From assembly GCA_038501195.1 (NCBI GenBank), contig JBBPUQ010000007.1, positions 186,001 through 250,000 of the forward strand: DNA of 64,000 nucleotides. Direction: 5' to 3'. Below the pieces are notes generated by a model. It was not told the origin of the DNA. It did not search any database and saw only the letters and a list, made by a program, of their open reading frames with translations. Origin of the DNA: Nemania diffusa. Taxonomy: Eukaryota; Ascomycota; Sordariomycetes; Xylariales; Xylariaceae. Below are positions 43,801 through 56,847 of this stretch, piece after piece. Each line of letters begins with the position of its first letter. Position 1 is the first letter of the stretch. A program made the position numbers and the translations under genes.

Positions 43801-46800
43801 GAGTGCCAATCTTCGCAACAGGGTGCTCTTTGACACAGCTGTCCAACAACTAGCCGTAAAGCCCGAGTTCGAGAACATTACTCACATGATTGAAATTGGA
43901 CCACACTCGGCCCTGGCCGGGCCTTTCAAACAAATATGCTTGAGCAACAAATCTCTCGGGTCTCGTATTGCTTATTTGTCATCGTTGAAGCGTGGAGAGA
44001 ATGATGTGGAACGGCTGCTTGCTCTTGTGGGTTCTCTGTTCGTGGCAGGCCACGCAGTTGATCTGGAAGAAGTTAATGCATCAAATGACGTTAGTCTGAA
44101 GAATGACACTCGTAAACGAAAGACGAAGCATCTGCTCGTTGATCTCCCTCCGTATCAATGGAACTATGAGAAGCGCTACTGGGCAGAGCCACGAGCCAGT
44201 GCCGAACAGCGAGCACGGGCGTACCCTCGTCATGACCTTCTCGGCAGCAGAATTTCGGGACTTTCGAAGAAATCAGCTAGCTGGCGCAATATTTTACGAC
44301 AGCGCGATGTGCCATGGTTGAAAGACCATAATGTTGGTTTCCCTGTTATCCTAATACCTTAGTAATATGTTTAGAATGAATAACTAACCTTAATCTACAC
44401 AGCTTGGTGGAACTGCAATTTTCCCAGCAGCAGGCCACCTGTCGTTAGGCATAGAGGCGCTTCGCCAGATCTGCGAAACATCTGGCAAAGCCTTCGAAGG
44501 TGTCAAGCTACGCGACATTGACATAAGAACAGCATTAGTAGTTCCCGACGACGACGACGGCGTCGAGGTAATTATCAAATTAGAGTCGCCCACCGAGGCA
44601 ACATCAAGTTGGTACAACTTCTCTGTCGAGTCTCCCGGTGCAGATAGGGAATGGACGGTCCACTGCAACGGGCGCATCTCAGCCATTGGCGAATCTGAGA
44701 TCTCTCAAGCTAGCACCGTGACCCCCGTGGACGAATCCGCGCTGACACAGCGCGTCTCGGGGCGACGATGGTACGACGCCTTCCGCCGGGTAGGGTTCTA
44801 CTACGGGGAAACATTCCAACAACTCCGACACGCGCGTACTGCGCGGTCTCTCCATCACGCCACAGGAGACGTGACGATACGAGAATGCTGCCCCGAGGTA
44901 ATGCAGGGCGAATCGCGGTATCTAATACATCCATCTAGCATCGACGCCTGCTTGCAGCTGATCATCATTTCAATCCACGCGGGTAAGCACAAGGAGATGC
45001 CCTGGGGCGTTGTGCCGACTCGGATGGAAGAAATCACACTATTCCCGGCAAAGCTGGGCCAAGAAACAAGCATAGGGCACGCTGTTGCGTGGACGGATGG
45101 GTTCGAGGGACGTCGCTTCAACACTAACGTCCGGCTTAGTGGCGATGACGATAGGCTCCTTATGGATATCAAAAATCTGACTTGTACGACGTATGAGGCT
45201 GCGCTGCCGGCTGTGCCCGATGCTGCTGATGGGGAAGAGGCGAAAGGGCCGGAACCGTTCTCTGTTATGTCGTGGAAACCGGATATCGAAACCCTCCGCA
45301 ATGAGGATGTAGATCAATTGTGGCCGCATATATCGGGCGGCGCCGAAAGACTCGCAAAACTGGTCGATCTAATTGCTCATCGTCAAAGGATATCCAGTGT
45401 CCTCGTCATTATACCGCTATCAACTTCCGCCACCCTAGAACTTGTCGATGTAATCTTAGAGGTCGTCCCTAACGACGCGATCGTCACGATCGGCAGCGAT
45501 AGCGACGAAGAGATTATGCTTTCTGATTTGGCGCGATCACGCATTCAAAAGGTTTCTCTAGACCCCAATTCTGCGAATTGGGGAACAGCCACCACCAGTC
45601 CTCACGACCTAGTCATCGTCAACTCGCATGGCCAAAATCAAGAACCACTATGCCCCGAACCCATGCTGCAACTTGTACGTAACGCTGGATGGTTAATCTA
45701 CCGATCGTCCACAGTGTCTTCATCTTTGCCCTCATCATCTCGTTCAGAAGCAACGTTGTCGTTACAGATCGGTGAACACACTCTACTTTGCAAGGCGGTG
45801 GCGAGCGCCCACAATAAAGATACGAGTCCTAACCGCATGGAAGAAATTACTGTGCTATCAGCGCCACAACATCAAAGCTTGAAAGATTTCGGTGACATTT
45901 TACCAAGGCTTCAATCCGAGTTTACGATCCACGAGAAAGTCATGTCTGAGTTCCTCCTAGGCCAGGATCGTCACATCGTAGTTGACGACACAGCCGGCGC
46001 AGTGTCTGGCGCAATGCTTGACAACGAGGAATACTTCGAGGCCTGTAAAAATGTGCTCACATCCGGAGCCCCTGTTCTCTGGCTCACCCGGGGAGTGAGA
46101 CAAGGTTGCCCGGCAGGCAATTCAGGGGTAGCCGGTATGGCAGAGGGACTGCTGCGTGTCATACGCTCCGAACAAGCGGCCGTGAAACTCACTCTGCTAG
46201 ATGTAGATAACGAAGAGAAGCCGCAGGATATCTGCCGTGCTATTGTTAGCACGCTTCGTTCTACAGCTAACAAGGACTCCGGGTGCGATACGGAGTTCTG
46301 GCTGCGCCGCGGTGTCATGTTGATCTCGCGGGTTCACGCGAACAACAATTTGAATCAGGATTTCAGATACAGCCAACCTCAAAAGGTGTCACTGTCAGGC
46401 CCACTCAAACTAGCCAGCAAGACTGCTGATGGACAGTTCGTATTCGAGTCCCGAAAGCTGAGAGAGCCGGATACCTTAGATGATGCGCACGTTGAGATTG
46501 AAGTTTCGTCATCGAGCTGGCCGTCCTATTCTCCGGGTTCCCGTACGCTTGTAGTAGGAACGGTGATTCGAACTGGCGCGTCAGTGGACCGCGAACTTAT
46601 AGGGAAGCGTGCGATAGCTTTTATATACGACACGCTCCAAACGATATTCTCGACCTCAGCATATGCAGCCATTGGTAACGGGTGTCTTGAAGTCTCTTCC
46701 GAAAGCTTAGTGCACACGATGTCTTCATTGTGCTCTCTCGTAAATCTTTGCCTCGCTAGCGCAAAGCTCGAGAGAGGCGACGTCGTTATCTCGCTACCCG

Positions 46801-48808
46801 GTCCAGAGCAGGACATCACGATGCTCGCTAAACTATCAGAAGTTATGGGCTGGCGACTGAGCCTTGTTGCTAGTAGCGAGGAAGACCGGGCTCTGTATGC
46901 TTCCTGGACCGGCTTAGACGCTAGCCGGGTAATTTATGCCAAGGATACGAACACGATGAACACCTTCGTCCGCAGCCAACGGGAGCTGTCTCCGTCGCAC
47001 GCTGTCAATGTCCTCGCTCATGAATTCGACACGCACTTAGCGCAGGAGGTATGGAGGCACATTCCACCATTGTGTCGTTTCCTCCTGCTCAGCGAAAAGC
47101 CTCTCGAAACTGCATTGGACCCTCTACCATTCTCACGATCTGCAAGCTTCATCCCATCGTCGATGAAGTACTTGAGGGAGTCAGCGAATGCTACGTCGAG
47201 TTTGCTCGCCATGTCAATGGATCTCATTGAAGCCCACCCTTCTCTACTTGGCGGAGAAACTCATCAATGCGTTGATATTGAAAATGCGAGAAAATTACCA
47301 GTAAAGAGCCACGGCAGAGATATGGGTGACCCGACTATGGTGGTGCGATATCGTTCTCAAACTAGTAAAGTATTGGTAAGACTTCTCATTCCCTCTACCC
47401 TCTTGCTTTTACCTTGAGTATATCTAACAGTGCTCAAACCAATTAGGTTGTTCCTACATCCAGGCAATTAAGATTACTTCCGGATGTCACTTATCTCCTT
47501 GTAGGCTGTTTAGGTGGCTTGGGTCGCAGCTTAACAAGATGGATGATGGAATGTGGTGCTAGACACTTCTCATTTATCTCCCGATCAGGCACAGAGAAGC
47601 CAGAGGCGGCTCGCTTGGTGGCAGATATAGAGCTAGCAGGAGCCTCGACTCAGGTGCTACGCGCCGATGCTGCTGACGAAGATGCCGTTGCTAAGATTGT
47701 AGCTTCGTTACAAGCAGGCAGACCAATTCGCGGAGTGGTTCATGCAGCCATGGTCCTGAAGGTTAGTAGTACCCCCCACTCCGTCTTTATCACTCTATTT
47801 ATTTTCCTTCTCGTTGCTCATTACTCTTATACCCTGGCAATTCATGAGCTGACAGAAGTGGAACTGTTGCAGGATGGCATGTTTGAACAAATGACACACC
47901 AGTCGTTCGTCGACTGCATTGAACCCAAAGCCCACGGTGCGCTGAGTCTACATAAGGCTCTAGAGAGCGCAGGCATTAACCCCGACTTCTTCGTCATGAC
48001 AAGCTCCATCTCGGCACTGCTAGGCAACACCGGCCAAGCGAACTACAGCGCGGCCAATAGCGCCCTTGACGCGCTCGCCCGACAGAGGCGCACCGCAGGG
48101 CTCGCCGCTACATCGCTCGTGCTCCCCATGGTACTAGACGTCGGCGTCGTGGCAGACAACGACTCCATCGAGGTGTCACTAGTTCGCAAGGGTCTGTACG
48201 GCATTGACGAACACGAAATGCTACGGGGCTTCGAGATGGCCATGCTTACGTCCCGATCTACTCCTGATAGATTGTCGGCTATGGATGTTGCGGAGGACAT
48301 CACAAGTGATATTGCAGACGAGTCGCAGATCATCATGGGAATGGAGCCCCGAGAGCTAGCTGCATCGGCAGTTGATGAGAGTGCGGACGCATACTGGCAC
48401 GGGGACTCGCGCTTTCGCCACACACTGGCCGCTATGGACAAGATTTTAAATGGGGATAACGCCAACGGCAGGAAAGACGGTAGCAGCGAAAGCAATACCT
48501 TCGCCCGAACTATTAAAGCTGCGCTCTTGGAGAGCCGCGAGGCCGTAGTGAAGGCCATTTCGGAGCACATTGCCCGCCGAATGTCAAGCATACTAATGAT
48601 CTCTTTTGACAGCATCGAACTAGATGGCGTGGCATCGATAGCCAGCTACGGCCTCGACAGCATGATCGGCGCCGAGTTGCGCACCTGGCTATTCAAGGAG
48701 TTCGGTCTCGACTACCCATTCCAAAAGCTTCTCGCCTCTTCGCTCACTTTCAAGAAGCTTTCGGACGTCGTGATCGACAAGATGGGCTTACTGGTCACAG
48801 CCGAGTGA
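40849..48808 (+). CDS. Highly reducing type I polyketide synthase (KS-AT-DH-ER°-KR-ACP)
   Basis: This is a modular iterative PKS of 2390 aa in 11 exons: 40849..40924, 40995..41357, 41435..41546, 41627..41935, 42020..42243, 42299..42421, 42517..42980, 43055..44332, 44403..47375, 47447..47761 and 47873..48808. All join in frame. The KS has Cys191 (NTACSSS), His328 (HGTGTPVGD) and His368 (NIGHSEAASG). The AT has GHSSG (Ser645) and YHSPHM. The DH has H982 in HNLGGTAIFP and D1164 in HPSSIDACLQ. No methyltransferase motif is visible. The ER-like region lacks the GGVG cofactor motif (LPGPEQDITMLAKL instead) and is presumably inactive. The KR has VGCLGGLGRS (about 1994) and Tyr2137 (QANYSAANS). The ACP has YGLDSM (Ser2342). 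There is no thioesterase. The expected product is a non-methylated polyketide without enoyl reduction unless a separate ER assists. Catalytic residues look intact apart from ER. Confidence 0.93.
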
Positions 48809-49825
48809 TCGGCAACCCCAGATGAGGTGCTGAAAGAGCAAATTGTATGTCTTAGATGTTGAGAGGACTTGGTGGCCCAACGGGAACGCTGGATACGAGG
48901 GTCCCTTGTATTGGCAATGTTCTGTCCGATAGGCTGCCGGAAGCCGTTAGTGAAACTCGTGCAAAACAGACCACGAGATCACGAAAACGGGAATATGTAT
49001 AACTAGACAGTAGCGGTTGCAAATTAGGCGTTTCTGTATTTCCGGAGTTCGCCCCGGTGCGAATGGTAGAAGGGGCTGGATTAGACAAGGGTAGACTATA
49101 ATGAGTGAATGTTGGCAGTGTTAATAGAAGAGCGAATGAAACAGCTTTTTTCGAGGGGGCCAGTATAATGACGTTTCCGCGCTAGATCCGCGTCTGTTCC
49201 CCTCCCCCTTCGTCTTCTCTATACCATTTTGCCAATAACCAGCGGCTCAGAAAAGCAACATGATCAAGTCACGTAGACACGCAGCTAGCTAGGCGCCCAC
49301 CAATGACTGGCCGAAATATAAGGACTACTCTAAGCGCTGTTTGCGTAGCTATTAATACTAATTGATTATCGTGCGAGGCATTTCCTCATGAGTATGTGCA
49401 TCTGCTCCTCAAGACGCCAGCTTACTTTTTCAGTTCTCTTTTCCTATTCGCCATTCTGCTTCTATCGGGTTTGTCCAGTTTTCTCTCGCTGTTTCGTGAT
49501 CCGTGCTAGATTATACTATACTGCTCAAATATTCATATAGTGACTTACTTACGGCCGGAAGACACGACACGTAGTTTAGCGATGATGAGTAGGTCGTGCA
49601 GACCCAAAGGATTTAATGTGGCTTGATACAGTGATCTTCATTCGATAACTAGCTACATTCTGGATCGACCAAAATTGCCAGATGTGTGATTTTATCTATC
49701 TGTAAGTTCCATCCGCCTCAAGTATTATGGCGAGGGCAAGGCAATAACCTTGTCCACATAGCCACTGACGTTAAATGTCAAGCAAATTTCCGTGGAGCAA
49801 ATGAGATATTCCGGCCGTCTTCAAA
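48809..49825. other. Convergent intergenic region
   Basis: Between the PKS and the giant repeat protein gene. No gene is recognised; the minus-strand frame at 48852-49088 has no coding features. Confidence 0.55.
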
Positions 49826-52800
49826 CTAACCCCGAGCCCCGATCAAGCCCATGAGCTTCGATACTGCCCGTCGACCCGTGACAGTCCAGCTAGGCCTCGT
49901 GATCCCATTGGGGACTTTGGACCGACAGATCCCAGATTCACAACTATTCTCAAACCAGCCGAAAGCGAAGTCGTCCGCCCACCAGATTGTAGGTTTTCCA
50001 TTCACTTCCGCTTTGACGGTAATGGAAGTCAGGCCATTGAAGCCAGAGACAGAAATTGGAGTCAATGCGCAGTTTTCCGCATTTTGACAAGTAGGAACAC
50101 TGATTGTTTGTGAGACTACTTCAATGGTCGCGGCCTTCAACTGATCGTATTTAAATCCTGTGAAAGTAAACGAGCAGGATGCCTCCTTTAAATCACAGCC
50201 AAGGCTAACTCGAGTGAAATTGAATGAAAAGCAATTCGCGAAACTTTGAGGGCCAACGCTGATATCAGCCGTATCTGGGGGTATTCCGGATTGGGAGGTG
50301 TTGGAGATAGACGAGGGGGTAAACTGAAGCATTAGATTACCGGAGGTGGGCTTAAAGCGGGCCGTAGGAGGTGGTAGAACCGTAAAACCGCCAGAGTAAT
50401 AGAAGCGGTGGTAGGGAGTGAAAATCGGCATAGGCTTGGGATTGTCTGCTGGGGTCGCGTCCTGGGGTGGAAGATCATCGAACTACATTGGGTCAGTGAT
50501 CAAGATTCATATTGGCTCATACTGAATATGCAACTCACATTTTGGGTGAAATTACCCTGGTCAGTAGGGCCACCACAATGAGGGGCTTCACTAGGTGCGA
50601 AGATGTCCTTAGATGAGCGCGATGGGACAACAACTGTGGTCAATGTTGAAGGAACGCGAATGGCCTGGCCATGTAAAATATCAGCTGTAACAGGCGATCG
50701 CTGGCCAACCAGAGCAGACCCGAATTCATATCCACCCGGGGCGGGCGTCGGTGATAGAGGGTTAGTCGCGGTGCTGCCCGCATTTTGAATGCTAGCTTGC
50801 CCGGTTGGACTAGCTCCAGCGGGTGTTGAAGGCGCTACTTGATCACACCATGAGAAAGTCATCGTTGAGATCACCATTGTGGTCATGGATAGGCAGCCAG
50901 CCGGAGTTTCCGAGCCGGAGCCAGCCACAGACCCTGATGGCGATGTGGTAGCTGGTGCCTCACTTGGAGAAGTGATGGCAGGCGAAACAGGTGGTGGAAA
51001 GGTAGGCGATAGGGGAGTTGCAGCCGATATACTAGGCTCCGCAGTTGAATCAGTGCAAGAAGTGGTCTCACTGGGATTAGAGCCGGCAACAGGAGAGCTT
51101 GTAGATTCGCTAGCTGGCCCTTCTTGCGAGGCAGAGGTGGAAAAGTTCCACCCACTACTCGGAACAGATGAGAAGGGGCCGCGCGAGGAAGCCGGGGATG
51201 CAGAACCAGATTCTCCAGCACTAGGAGCCTCGGAAGAGGATGGCGTCGAGGTTGCGCCCGGTGCAAGATTGGAGTTTGCGGCACTACTGCCAGATTCTTG
51301 AGGAGGAAAAAGAGTCGTTTCACTCACTAGAGGCGCTCCGTAGCCACCGCTTGGAGTAGCTTCAGTTGGAGTACCCGGGCCGGTTGGTATAGCGGGATTG
51401 TTCGAGGGGTTCAAAGATCCACCAGGTGAGCCGCCTTGGCCACTAGAGGGATTGCCTTGCCCGGTGGAGGTAGGGCTCGATGCACCGGTTGGATTTGCCG
51501 AGTTACTTTGGGTTGCTGAAGGAAATGGAGAAAGACCATTGCTATTACTACTCGGTTCAATGGGTATCTCAGACAAAGTCAAGGTGATCACTGGAAATGG
51601 TGAGCCTCCCGTATCAGATGCAGATGGTACGCCTGAGGGACCAGCACCGCTTTCGGCACATGGTGTAGTGCTTGCTAAAGGACCGCCTGGGTTGACAGAC
51701 ATAGGCCACGGACTAGATGAAGGGGAATTGGGCTGGGCGCCTTGGCCACCAGCGGAAAAGGGAGACCAGGGACCGCTGGATAGAGACCCGGATGGGCCCC
51801 CACCGTTCGGGTTACTAGAAGCCTGAGAAGGGGAGGATGAGCCAGTGGCCTGGGGCCCAGACTCGCCCTCGTCACAAGGAGAAGTGCTTGGATTACCAGC
51901 GGATCCAGGCCACGGCCCGGTCGATGGAGCGCCTGGCTGGCTGCCTTGAATACTAGAAGGCTGGGGTGACGAAGGACCGGGCTGACCTCCTTGACCCCCC
52001 GGAGCTCCTGCTGTCTGCGAAGGGGACCATGGTCCGCCAGTTGGGGCACCGGGTTCATTATCATCGCAAGTTGAAGTGCCTTGGCTGTTCGAACCTGTAG
52101 GGTTATTCAGTGACCCTCCAGTAGCAGTGAAGGTGATAGTTTGCGGCTCGCCTTCTGGCTCGCCTGGGGGCGCCGGTAGTGTAACAGTGAAGGTCTGAAC
52201 CGGTTGGCTTTCTCCGGACCCAGGCCCACCAGGGGTATTGCTAGGAGATCCAAGGGGGGCGGTGCCGGTTAAGGTCTGGAGGGGCTGGCTGCCACCTGGG
52301 CCTTCTCCTCCACCGCCTATAGATTGTTGAGGGACTGTAAGAGTGATAGTTTGGAGAGGTTGGCTCTCACCAGAGTTGCCTCCATTGCCGCCATTGCCTG
52401 GAGCAGATCCTGCAGGCGCAGTGACGGTGATAGTGGGAAGAGGTTGGTTGCCACCAGGTCCCTCGGAACTACCGGGTCCTCCGGTACTACCTTGTTGGGT
52501 AGATCCAGCGCCATAACCAGTAGGAGCCTGTCCAGGGATGGTGACTGTAAGCGTTGGTAGTATCGGGCTCCCACCTTCGCCTCCGTTGGGGATAGTAGGT
52601 GATCCATTAGGTACCGTGACAGTAAGGGTCTGAAGAGGTTGGCCTCCACCTTCGCCGCCGTTGGGACCATTTGGTGACCCAGTAGGTATAGTGACAGTAA
52701 GCGTCCCAAGTTCGCTCCCACCTAATCCACCATTAGGACCGGTTGGTGATCCATTAGGCGCGGTGAGAGTGAGGGTCTGAGGAGGTTGACTTTCACTAGC

Positions 52801-55620
52801 ACCTCCGTTAGGTCCCGTCGGAGACCCGTTAGGCGCGGTGACAGTAAGAGGTTCAAGAGGTTCACTGCCACTACCATTGGGAACCGTGATAGTGAAAGTT
52901 TGGAGAGGCTGGCTTCCACCGACGCCCCCATTAGGTCCAGTTGGTGATCCAATAGGCGCGGTGATAGTAAGAGTTTGAAGAGGTTCACTACCACCACCGT
53001 TGGGTGCCGTAATAGTGAGAGTTTGAAGAGGTCCGCTCCCACCAAAACCAGGAACTGTGACGGTGAAGGTTTGTAGAGGTTCGCTCGCACCACCATTAGG
53101 GATCGTGGCAGTTAAAGTTTGGAGGGGCTGGCTTCCACCGACGCCCCCATTGGGTCCAGTTGGTGATCCAATAGGCACGGTGACAGTAAGAGTTTGAAGA
53201 GGTCCGCTCCCACCATTGCCAGGAACTGTGAGAGTAAGGGTTTCAAGTGGTCCACTGCCACCCTCACCAGTACCAGGACTAGTCGGTGATCCATTTGGAG
53301 CTGTGATGGTGAGGGTTTCGAGAGATCCGCTCCCATCACTATTGGGAACCGTAATAGTAAGGGTTTGAAGGGGCCCACTGCCATTTCCACCGCTATTAGG
53401 ACTAGTTGGCGATCCATTTGGAGCTGTGATGGTGAGGGTTTCGAGAGATCCGCTCCCATCACTATTAGGAACCGTAATAGTAAGGGTTTGAAGGGGTCCA
53501 CTTCCATTTCCACCGCTATTGGGACTAGTTGGCGATCCATTGGGAGCTGTGATAGTGAAAGTTTGGAGCGGTGCACCTGGACCACCGTTGGCAACCGTAA
53601 CAGTGAGAGTTTGAAGAGGCCCGCTCCCACCTAGACCACCGTTTGGGACTGTGCCAGTGAGGGTTTGAGGCAGGCCGCTCTCACCTGCACCCCCATTGGG
53701 ACCAGTTGGCGATCCATTAGGAGCTGTAATGGTGAGAGTTTCGAGGGGTCCACCTGGACCACCGTTTGCAACCGTAATAGTGAATGTCTGAAGAGGTTCA
53801 CTGCCACCTGCACCGCCGTTTGGAACTGTACTAGTAAGGACTGGAGGAAGTCCGCTTCCACCTGCACCACCGTTGCCACTGTTAGGACCAGTTGTTCCTC
53901 CATTAGGAGCCGTGATAGTCAGAGTTTGAAGAGGTCCACCTGCACCACTATTGGGAACCGTGACGGTAAAAGTTTGGAGAGGCTCACTCCCACCACCGCC
54001 GCTGTTTGGAACTGTACCAGTAAAGACTGGAGGAGGCCCACTCCCTTCTGCACTACTATTGGGAACTGTGACGGTGAGAGTTTGAAGAGGCTCGCCTCCA
54101 CCTGCACCACCATTAGGACCAGTTGGCGATCCGCCCGGGAATGTAATAGTGATTGTTGGCAGAGGTTGGCTACCCTGAGATCCACTGCCTCCGTTGGGAG
54201 CAGTCACTGTGTATTGACTCGAAGCACTGATGCCACCAAATGGGCTGAAAGGGATCTCGGTCTCAGATGGCGATGGGGAGACACCAAAAGAACCTGAAGA
54301 GGGGCCAGGGGGGACAGATAAGGCCGAGGAAGGGTTGATGGATACGCCGCCTTGACCACCAGGACCATTAGGACCCTCAGGTGAGGTTCCACCCGAAGGT
54401 GAGGGGTTGGCTATGCTACTGCCACCATTTGGAACGGTAACAGTAACAGTAAATGGGGAGGTAGTGGGAGGATAATTTCCGGTCTCGTATGGAGGGCCTG
54501 TGGGCTGGCCGTTTCCTGAACCGCCGTTGCCCGGACCGCCGTTGCCCGGACCGCCGTTACCCGGGCTGCCGTTACTTGGACCACTAGCCGGAACAGTCTC
54601 GGTAATGGTGAAAGGGGGCTTAGGGGTAGGACTTGTACCGAGATTAGGGTTGCCAGAGTTACCACCAGCGCCTCCATTTGGTTCTGTGGCAGTAGTGATG
54701 ACGTATGATGAGCCGGTGTCACCGGGGTTACCGCCAGAACCACCACTTCCTGGTCCACCAGAGCCTGGTTGAGTGACAGTAATGGTCTGCGGATGATTGC
54801 CAGAATTGGTGTTCACAGGACTGGAACCTCCTGGAGAGACGAAAGTGTAGGTGACCACGCTGGAGGTTGCTTGGCCGGGAGCAGGAGGCAAAGTAAGAGT
54901 GAGATAATCTGTAGACCATACACCAGGGTTGGACGCTGAAATTCCAGCAGGGGACCAGGAAAGAGGACCAGTACCGGATGGGAGGGATGGTGTACCGAAA
55001 GAGGCGGTGCCCGGGCCGCCCTGGCTAGGGCTGCCTTGGCCAGGATTGCCAGAGCCGGGAGATCCAGCAACGGTAAGGGTGGAAACAACAGTTGAGACGA
55101 AGGTAGAGGGAACAGCCGGGGTGACGGTGATGAAGACAGTAGTAGTTGGAGGAACAGGACAAGTGCCGAGACCAGATCCGCTCCCAGGTCCGCTGCCAGG
55201 GCCCGAACCAGACCCAGTTCCAGGCCCAGTGTTAGGACCTAAACCGGATCCAGGTGAGCCAGAGCCAGGCGAGCCAGAGCCGGGCGAGCTAGAGCTGGGC
55301 GAGCTAGAGCCAGGAGAGCTTGAGCCAGGAGAGCTGGATCCAGGCGAATTGGATCCAGGTGAACCGGAGCCTGGTGATCCAGATCCTGGGCCTGATCCGT
55401 TGTCAGGATTGACTCCACCTCCAGTGCTAGGCCTATGAAGTGAGATTAAGTCAGCTTCAGCTTAAAGAAAGACAACGCTTAGTTCGGACAAGGATGAGAG
55501 GACATCGTCAGAACAGGGCAAAGTAGAGGGTTAGGCTTACGAATTGCCATATTGCTGGGCCGAGGATAGACCTGCAAGGCTAGCAGCCCCGAGGAGGCCC
55601 AAGAGGGCGTCGAGACGCAT
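49826..55620 (-). CDS. Giant Gly/Ser/Pro/Thr-rich repeat protein, mucin- or adhesin-like
   Basis: Three exons (55620..55541, 55426..50539, 50482..49826) give 1874 aa in frame. A signal peptide (MRLDALLGLLGAASLAGLSS) is followed by runs of SPGSGSPGSSSP, then a very long domain of degenerate units such as PLQTLT(V/I)T(V/A)PNG and GSPTGPNGG, with rare hydrophobic Leu/Val/Ile and abundant Ser/Thr. This suggests a heavily O-glycosylated, extended cell-surface or secreted polymer. The last exon encodes a folded-looking domain of about 220 residues (YYSGGFTVLPPPTA, SLGCDLKEASCSFTFTG, WWADDFAFGW) that resembles a conserved C-terminal module of fungal mucin-like proteins. It has paired Cys and no obvious GPI signal. 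The start is the ATG before the signal peptide; a shorter start at 54891 would lose it. Confidence 0.8.
53279..53524 (-). repeat. Tandem 123-bp repeats (41 aa) in the giant repeat gene
   Basis: Two nearly identical 123-bp copies (53279-53401 and 53402-53524), with a third, diverging unit from 53525. Only a few silent-type changes separate the two copies, so this is the most recent expansion in the gene. Confidence 0.85.
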
Positions 55621-56847
55621 GCTTCCTTATCCGCGTGTGATTGAAAGGCCGCGTAGATTGTGGGTGAAAGTCTGAATATGGGACTGAGTGCTACTGGATG
55701 TGTGATAGATGCTGATACGGCAAGGTGTAATGAATGACTGCCTATGGCTGATGGACGAGAATGAAGCGAGGAGGGGGGATATTAGGCGGATGAGGAGGTA
55801 AGGAGGTCAGGAGGCGAAGGGGGAGGGTTGGGGTTGGGAAAGATGAGGAGGGCAGATGGGAAGAAAGGTTGAGAGGATGGGGAGAAGCATTCTCTGGCTC
55901 GAAACAGAAATTGCGTGTGCCCTACACGTCGGACCTTCCCATGAAGTAAGAGGGACACGCCATATCCATGCTGGGAGGGAGGGAAAGGACGCTGACCCCC
56001 CACGATCTTGCTGGTCAAGTTCCCGAAATCCGAGCAGGAACCTACATCATAATTGTCGCCCAAATTGCTTAGTGGTGAAGGCACGCTCCCATCATTCGCC
56101 AATATAAGATACTACCTAGGTTGGGTGGCCGATACATTTAGGTAGTTGCAGGCGTACATAATGTATCATGGCATTTCAATCCCTGCGCTATTTTCCTTCT
56201 CGGCAGGTAGAAGTCGAGAGACTGCAGGTACGGCAATGATATCAGCCCATTCTATGAGAGCGCCTACTCACGCAAAGAGAAGCTAGATCAGGCTCTCGCT
56301 CAATGTGAATGAGGTAGTATAGTTGCCGATACCCAGACCCTGCCAGTCACTGCCTTTCATTGCCCAGAGAGCACCTACCTAGATTAGGTACCTATTTACC
56401 TTATGTACTTGGTTTACTTCATGTAAACATGGTAGAGGCAAGTAGGAGATGGCTGGGATCTGTTTGGAGTGGCGAGTGAGAGCACTTAAGGTACCTGAAG
56501 AGCACGACACTCATTTAACTTGTCCCAAGCTCGGAGTAGTGAGGTAATCTATGAAGCAAGATCGGAATCTAGCGCGTCGATAAGGTAACTACTTAGGTAG
56601 TAGAAGAATCAACTGATGACCCATTGAATCAGGGAATTATTTATCAGAGTGTAGACGTTCGCTTGGGGAAAGCTTCATGGATATATATCTGTAAATAGGG
56701 AGAGTGCGACATAGCTGGAAATTACGCTCCACAACGAAGAAAACGAGCTAGGATTTTATTTTTTCATCGTAGTGGGACACAATTCAGCGCGTTATTGCTT
56801 CCAGACGCTCTAGAATTTGAACCTATTAAACATAATTATGGTAGTAG
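55621..56847. promoter_or_regulatory. Upstream region of the giant repeat gene
   Basis: Starts with purine-rich strands (AGGAGG/GGGAGG near 55770-55860, likely 5' UTR/promoter of the minus-strand gene). It then has several CTAGGTA/TACCTA motifs (56115-56600). No gene is seen. The role is inference. Confidence 0.4.

Noticed and set aside
47762..47872. Hydrophobic insertion in the PKS ketoreductase
   Set aside because: It is an in-frame intron (GTTAGT...TTGCAG); splicing gives the usual VLK|DGMFEQM.
53365..54297. Plus-strand Thr/Arg/Ser-rich frames in the giant repeat gene
   Set aside because: Antisense reading of the repeats; the minus frame carries a signal peptide and a folded C-terminal domain.
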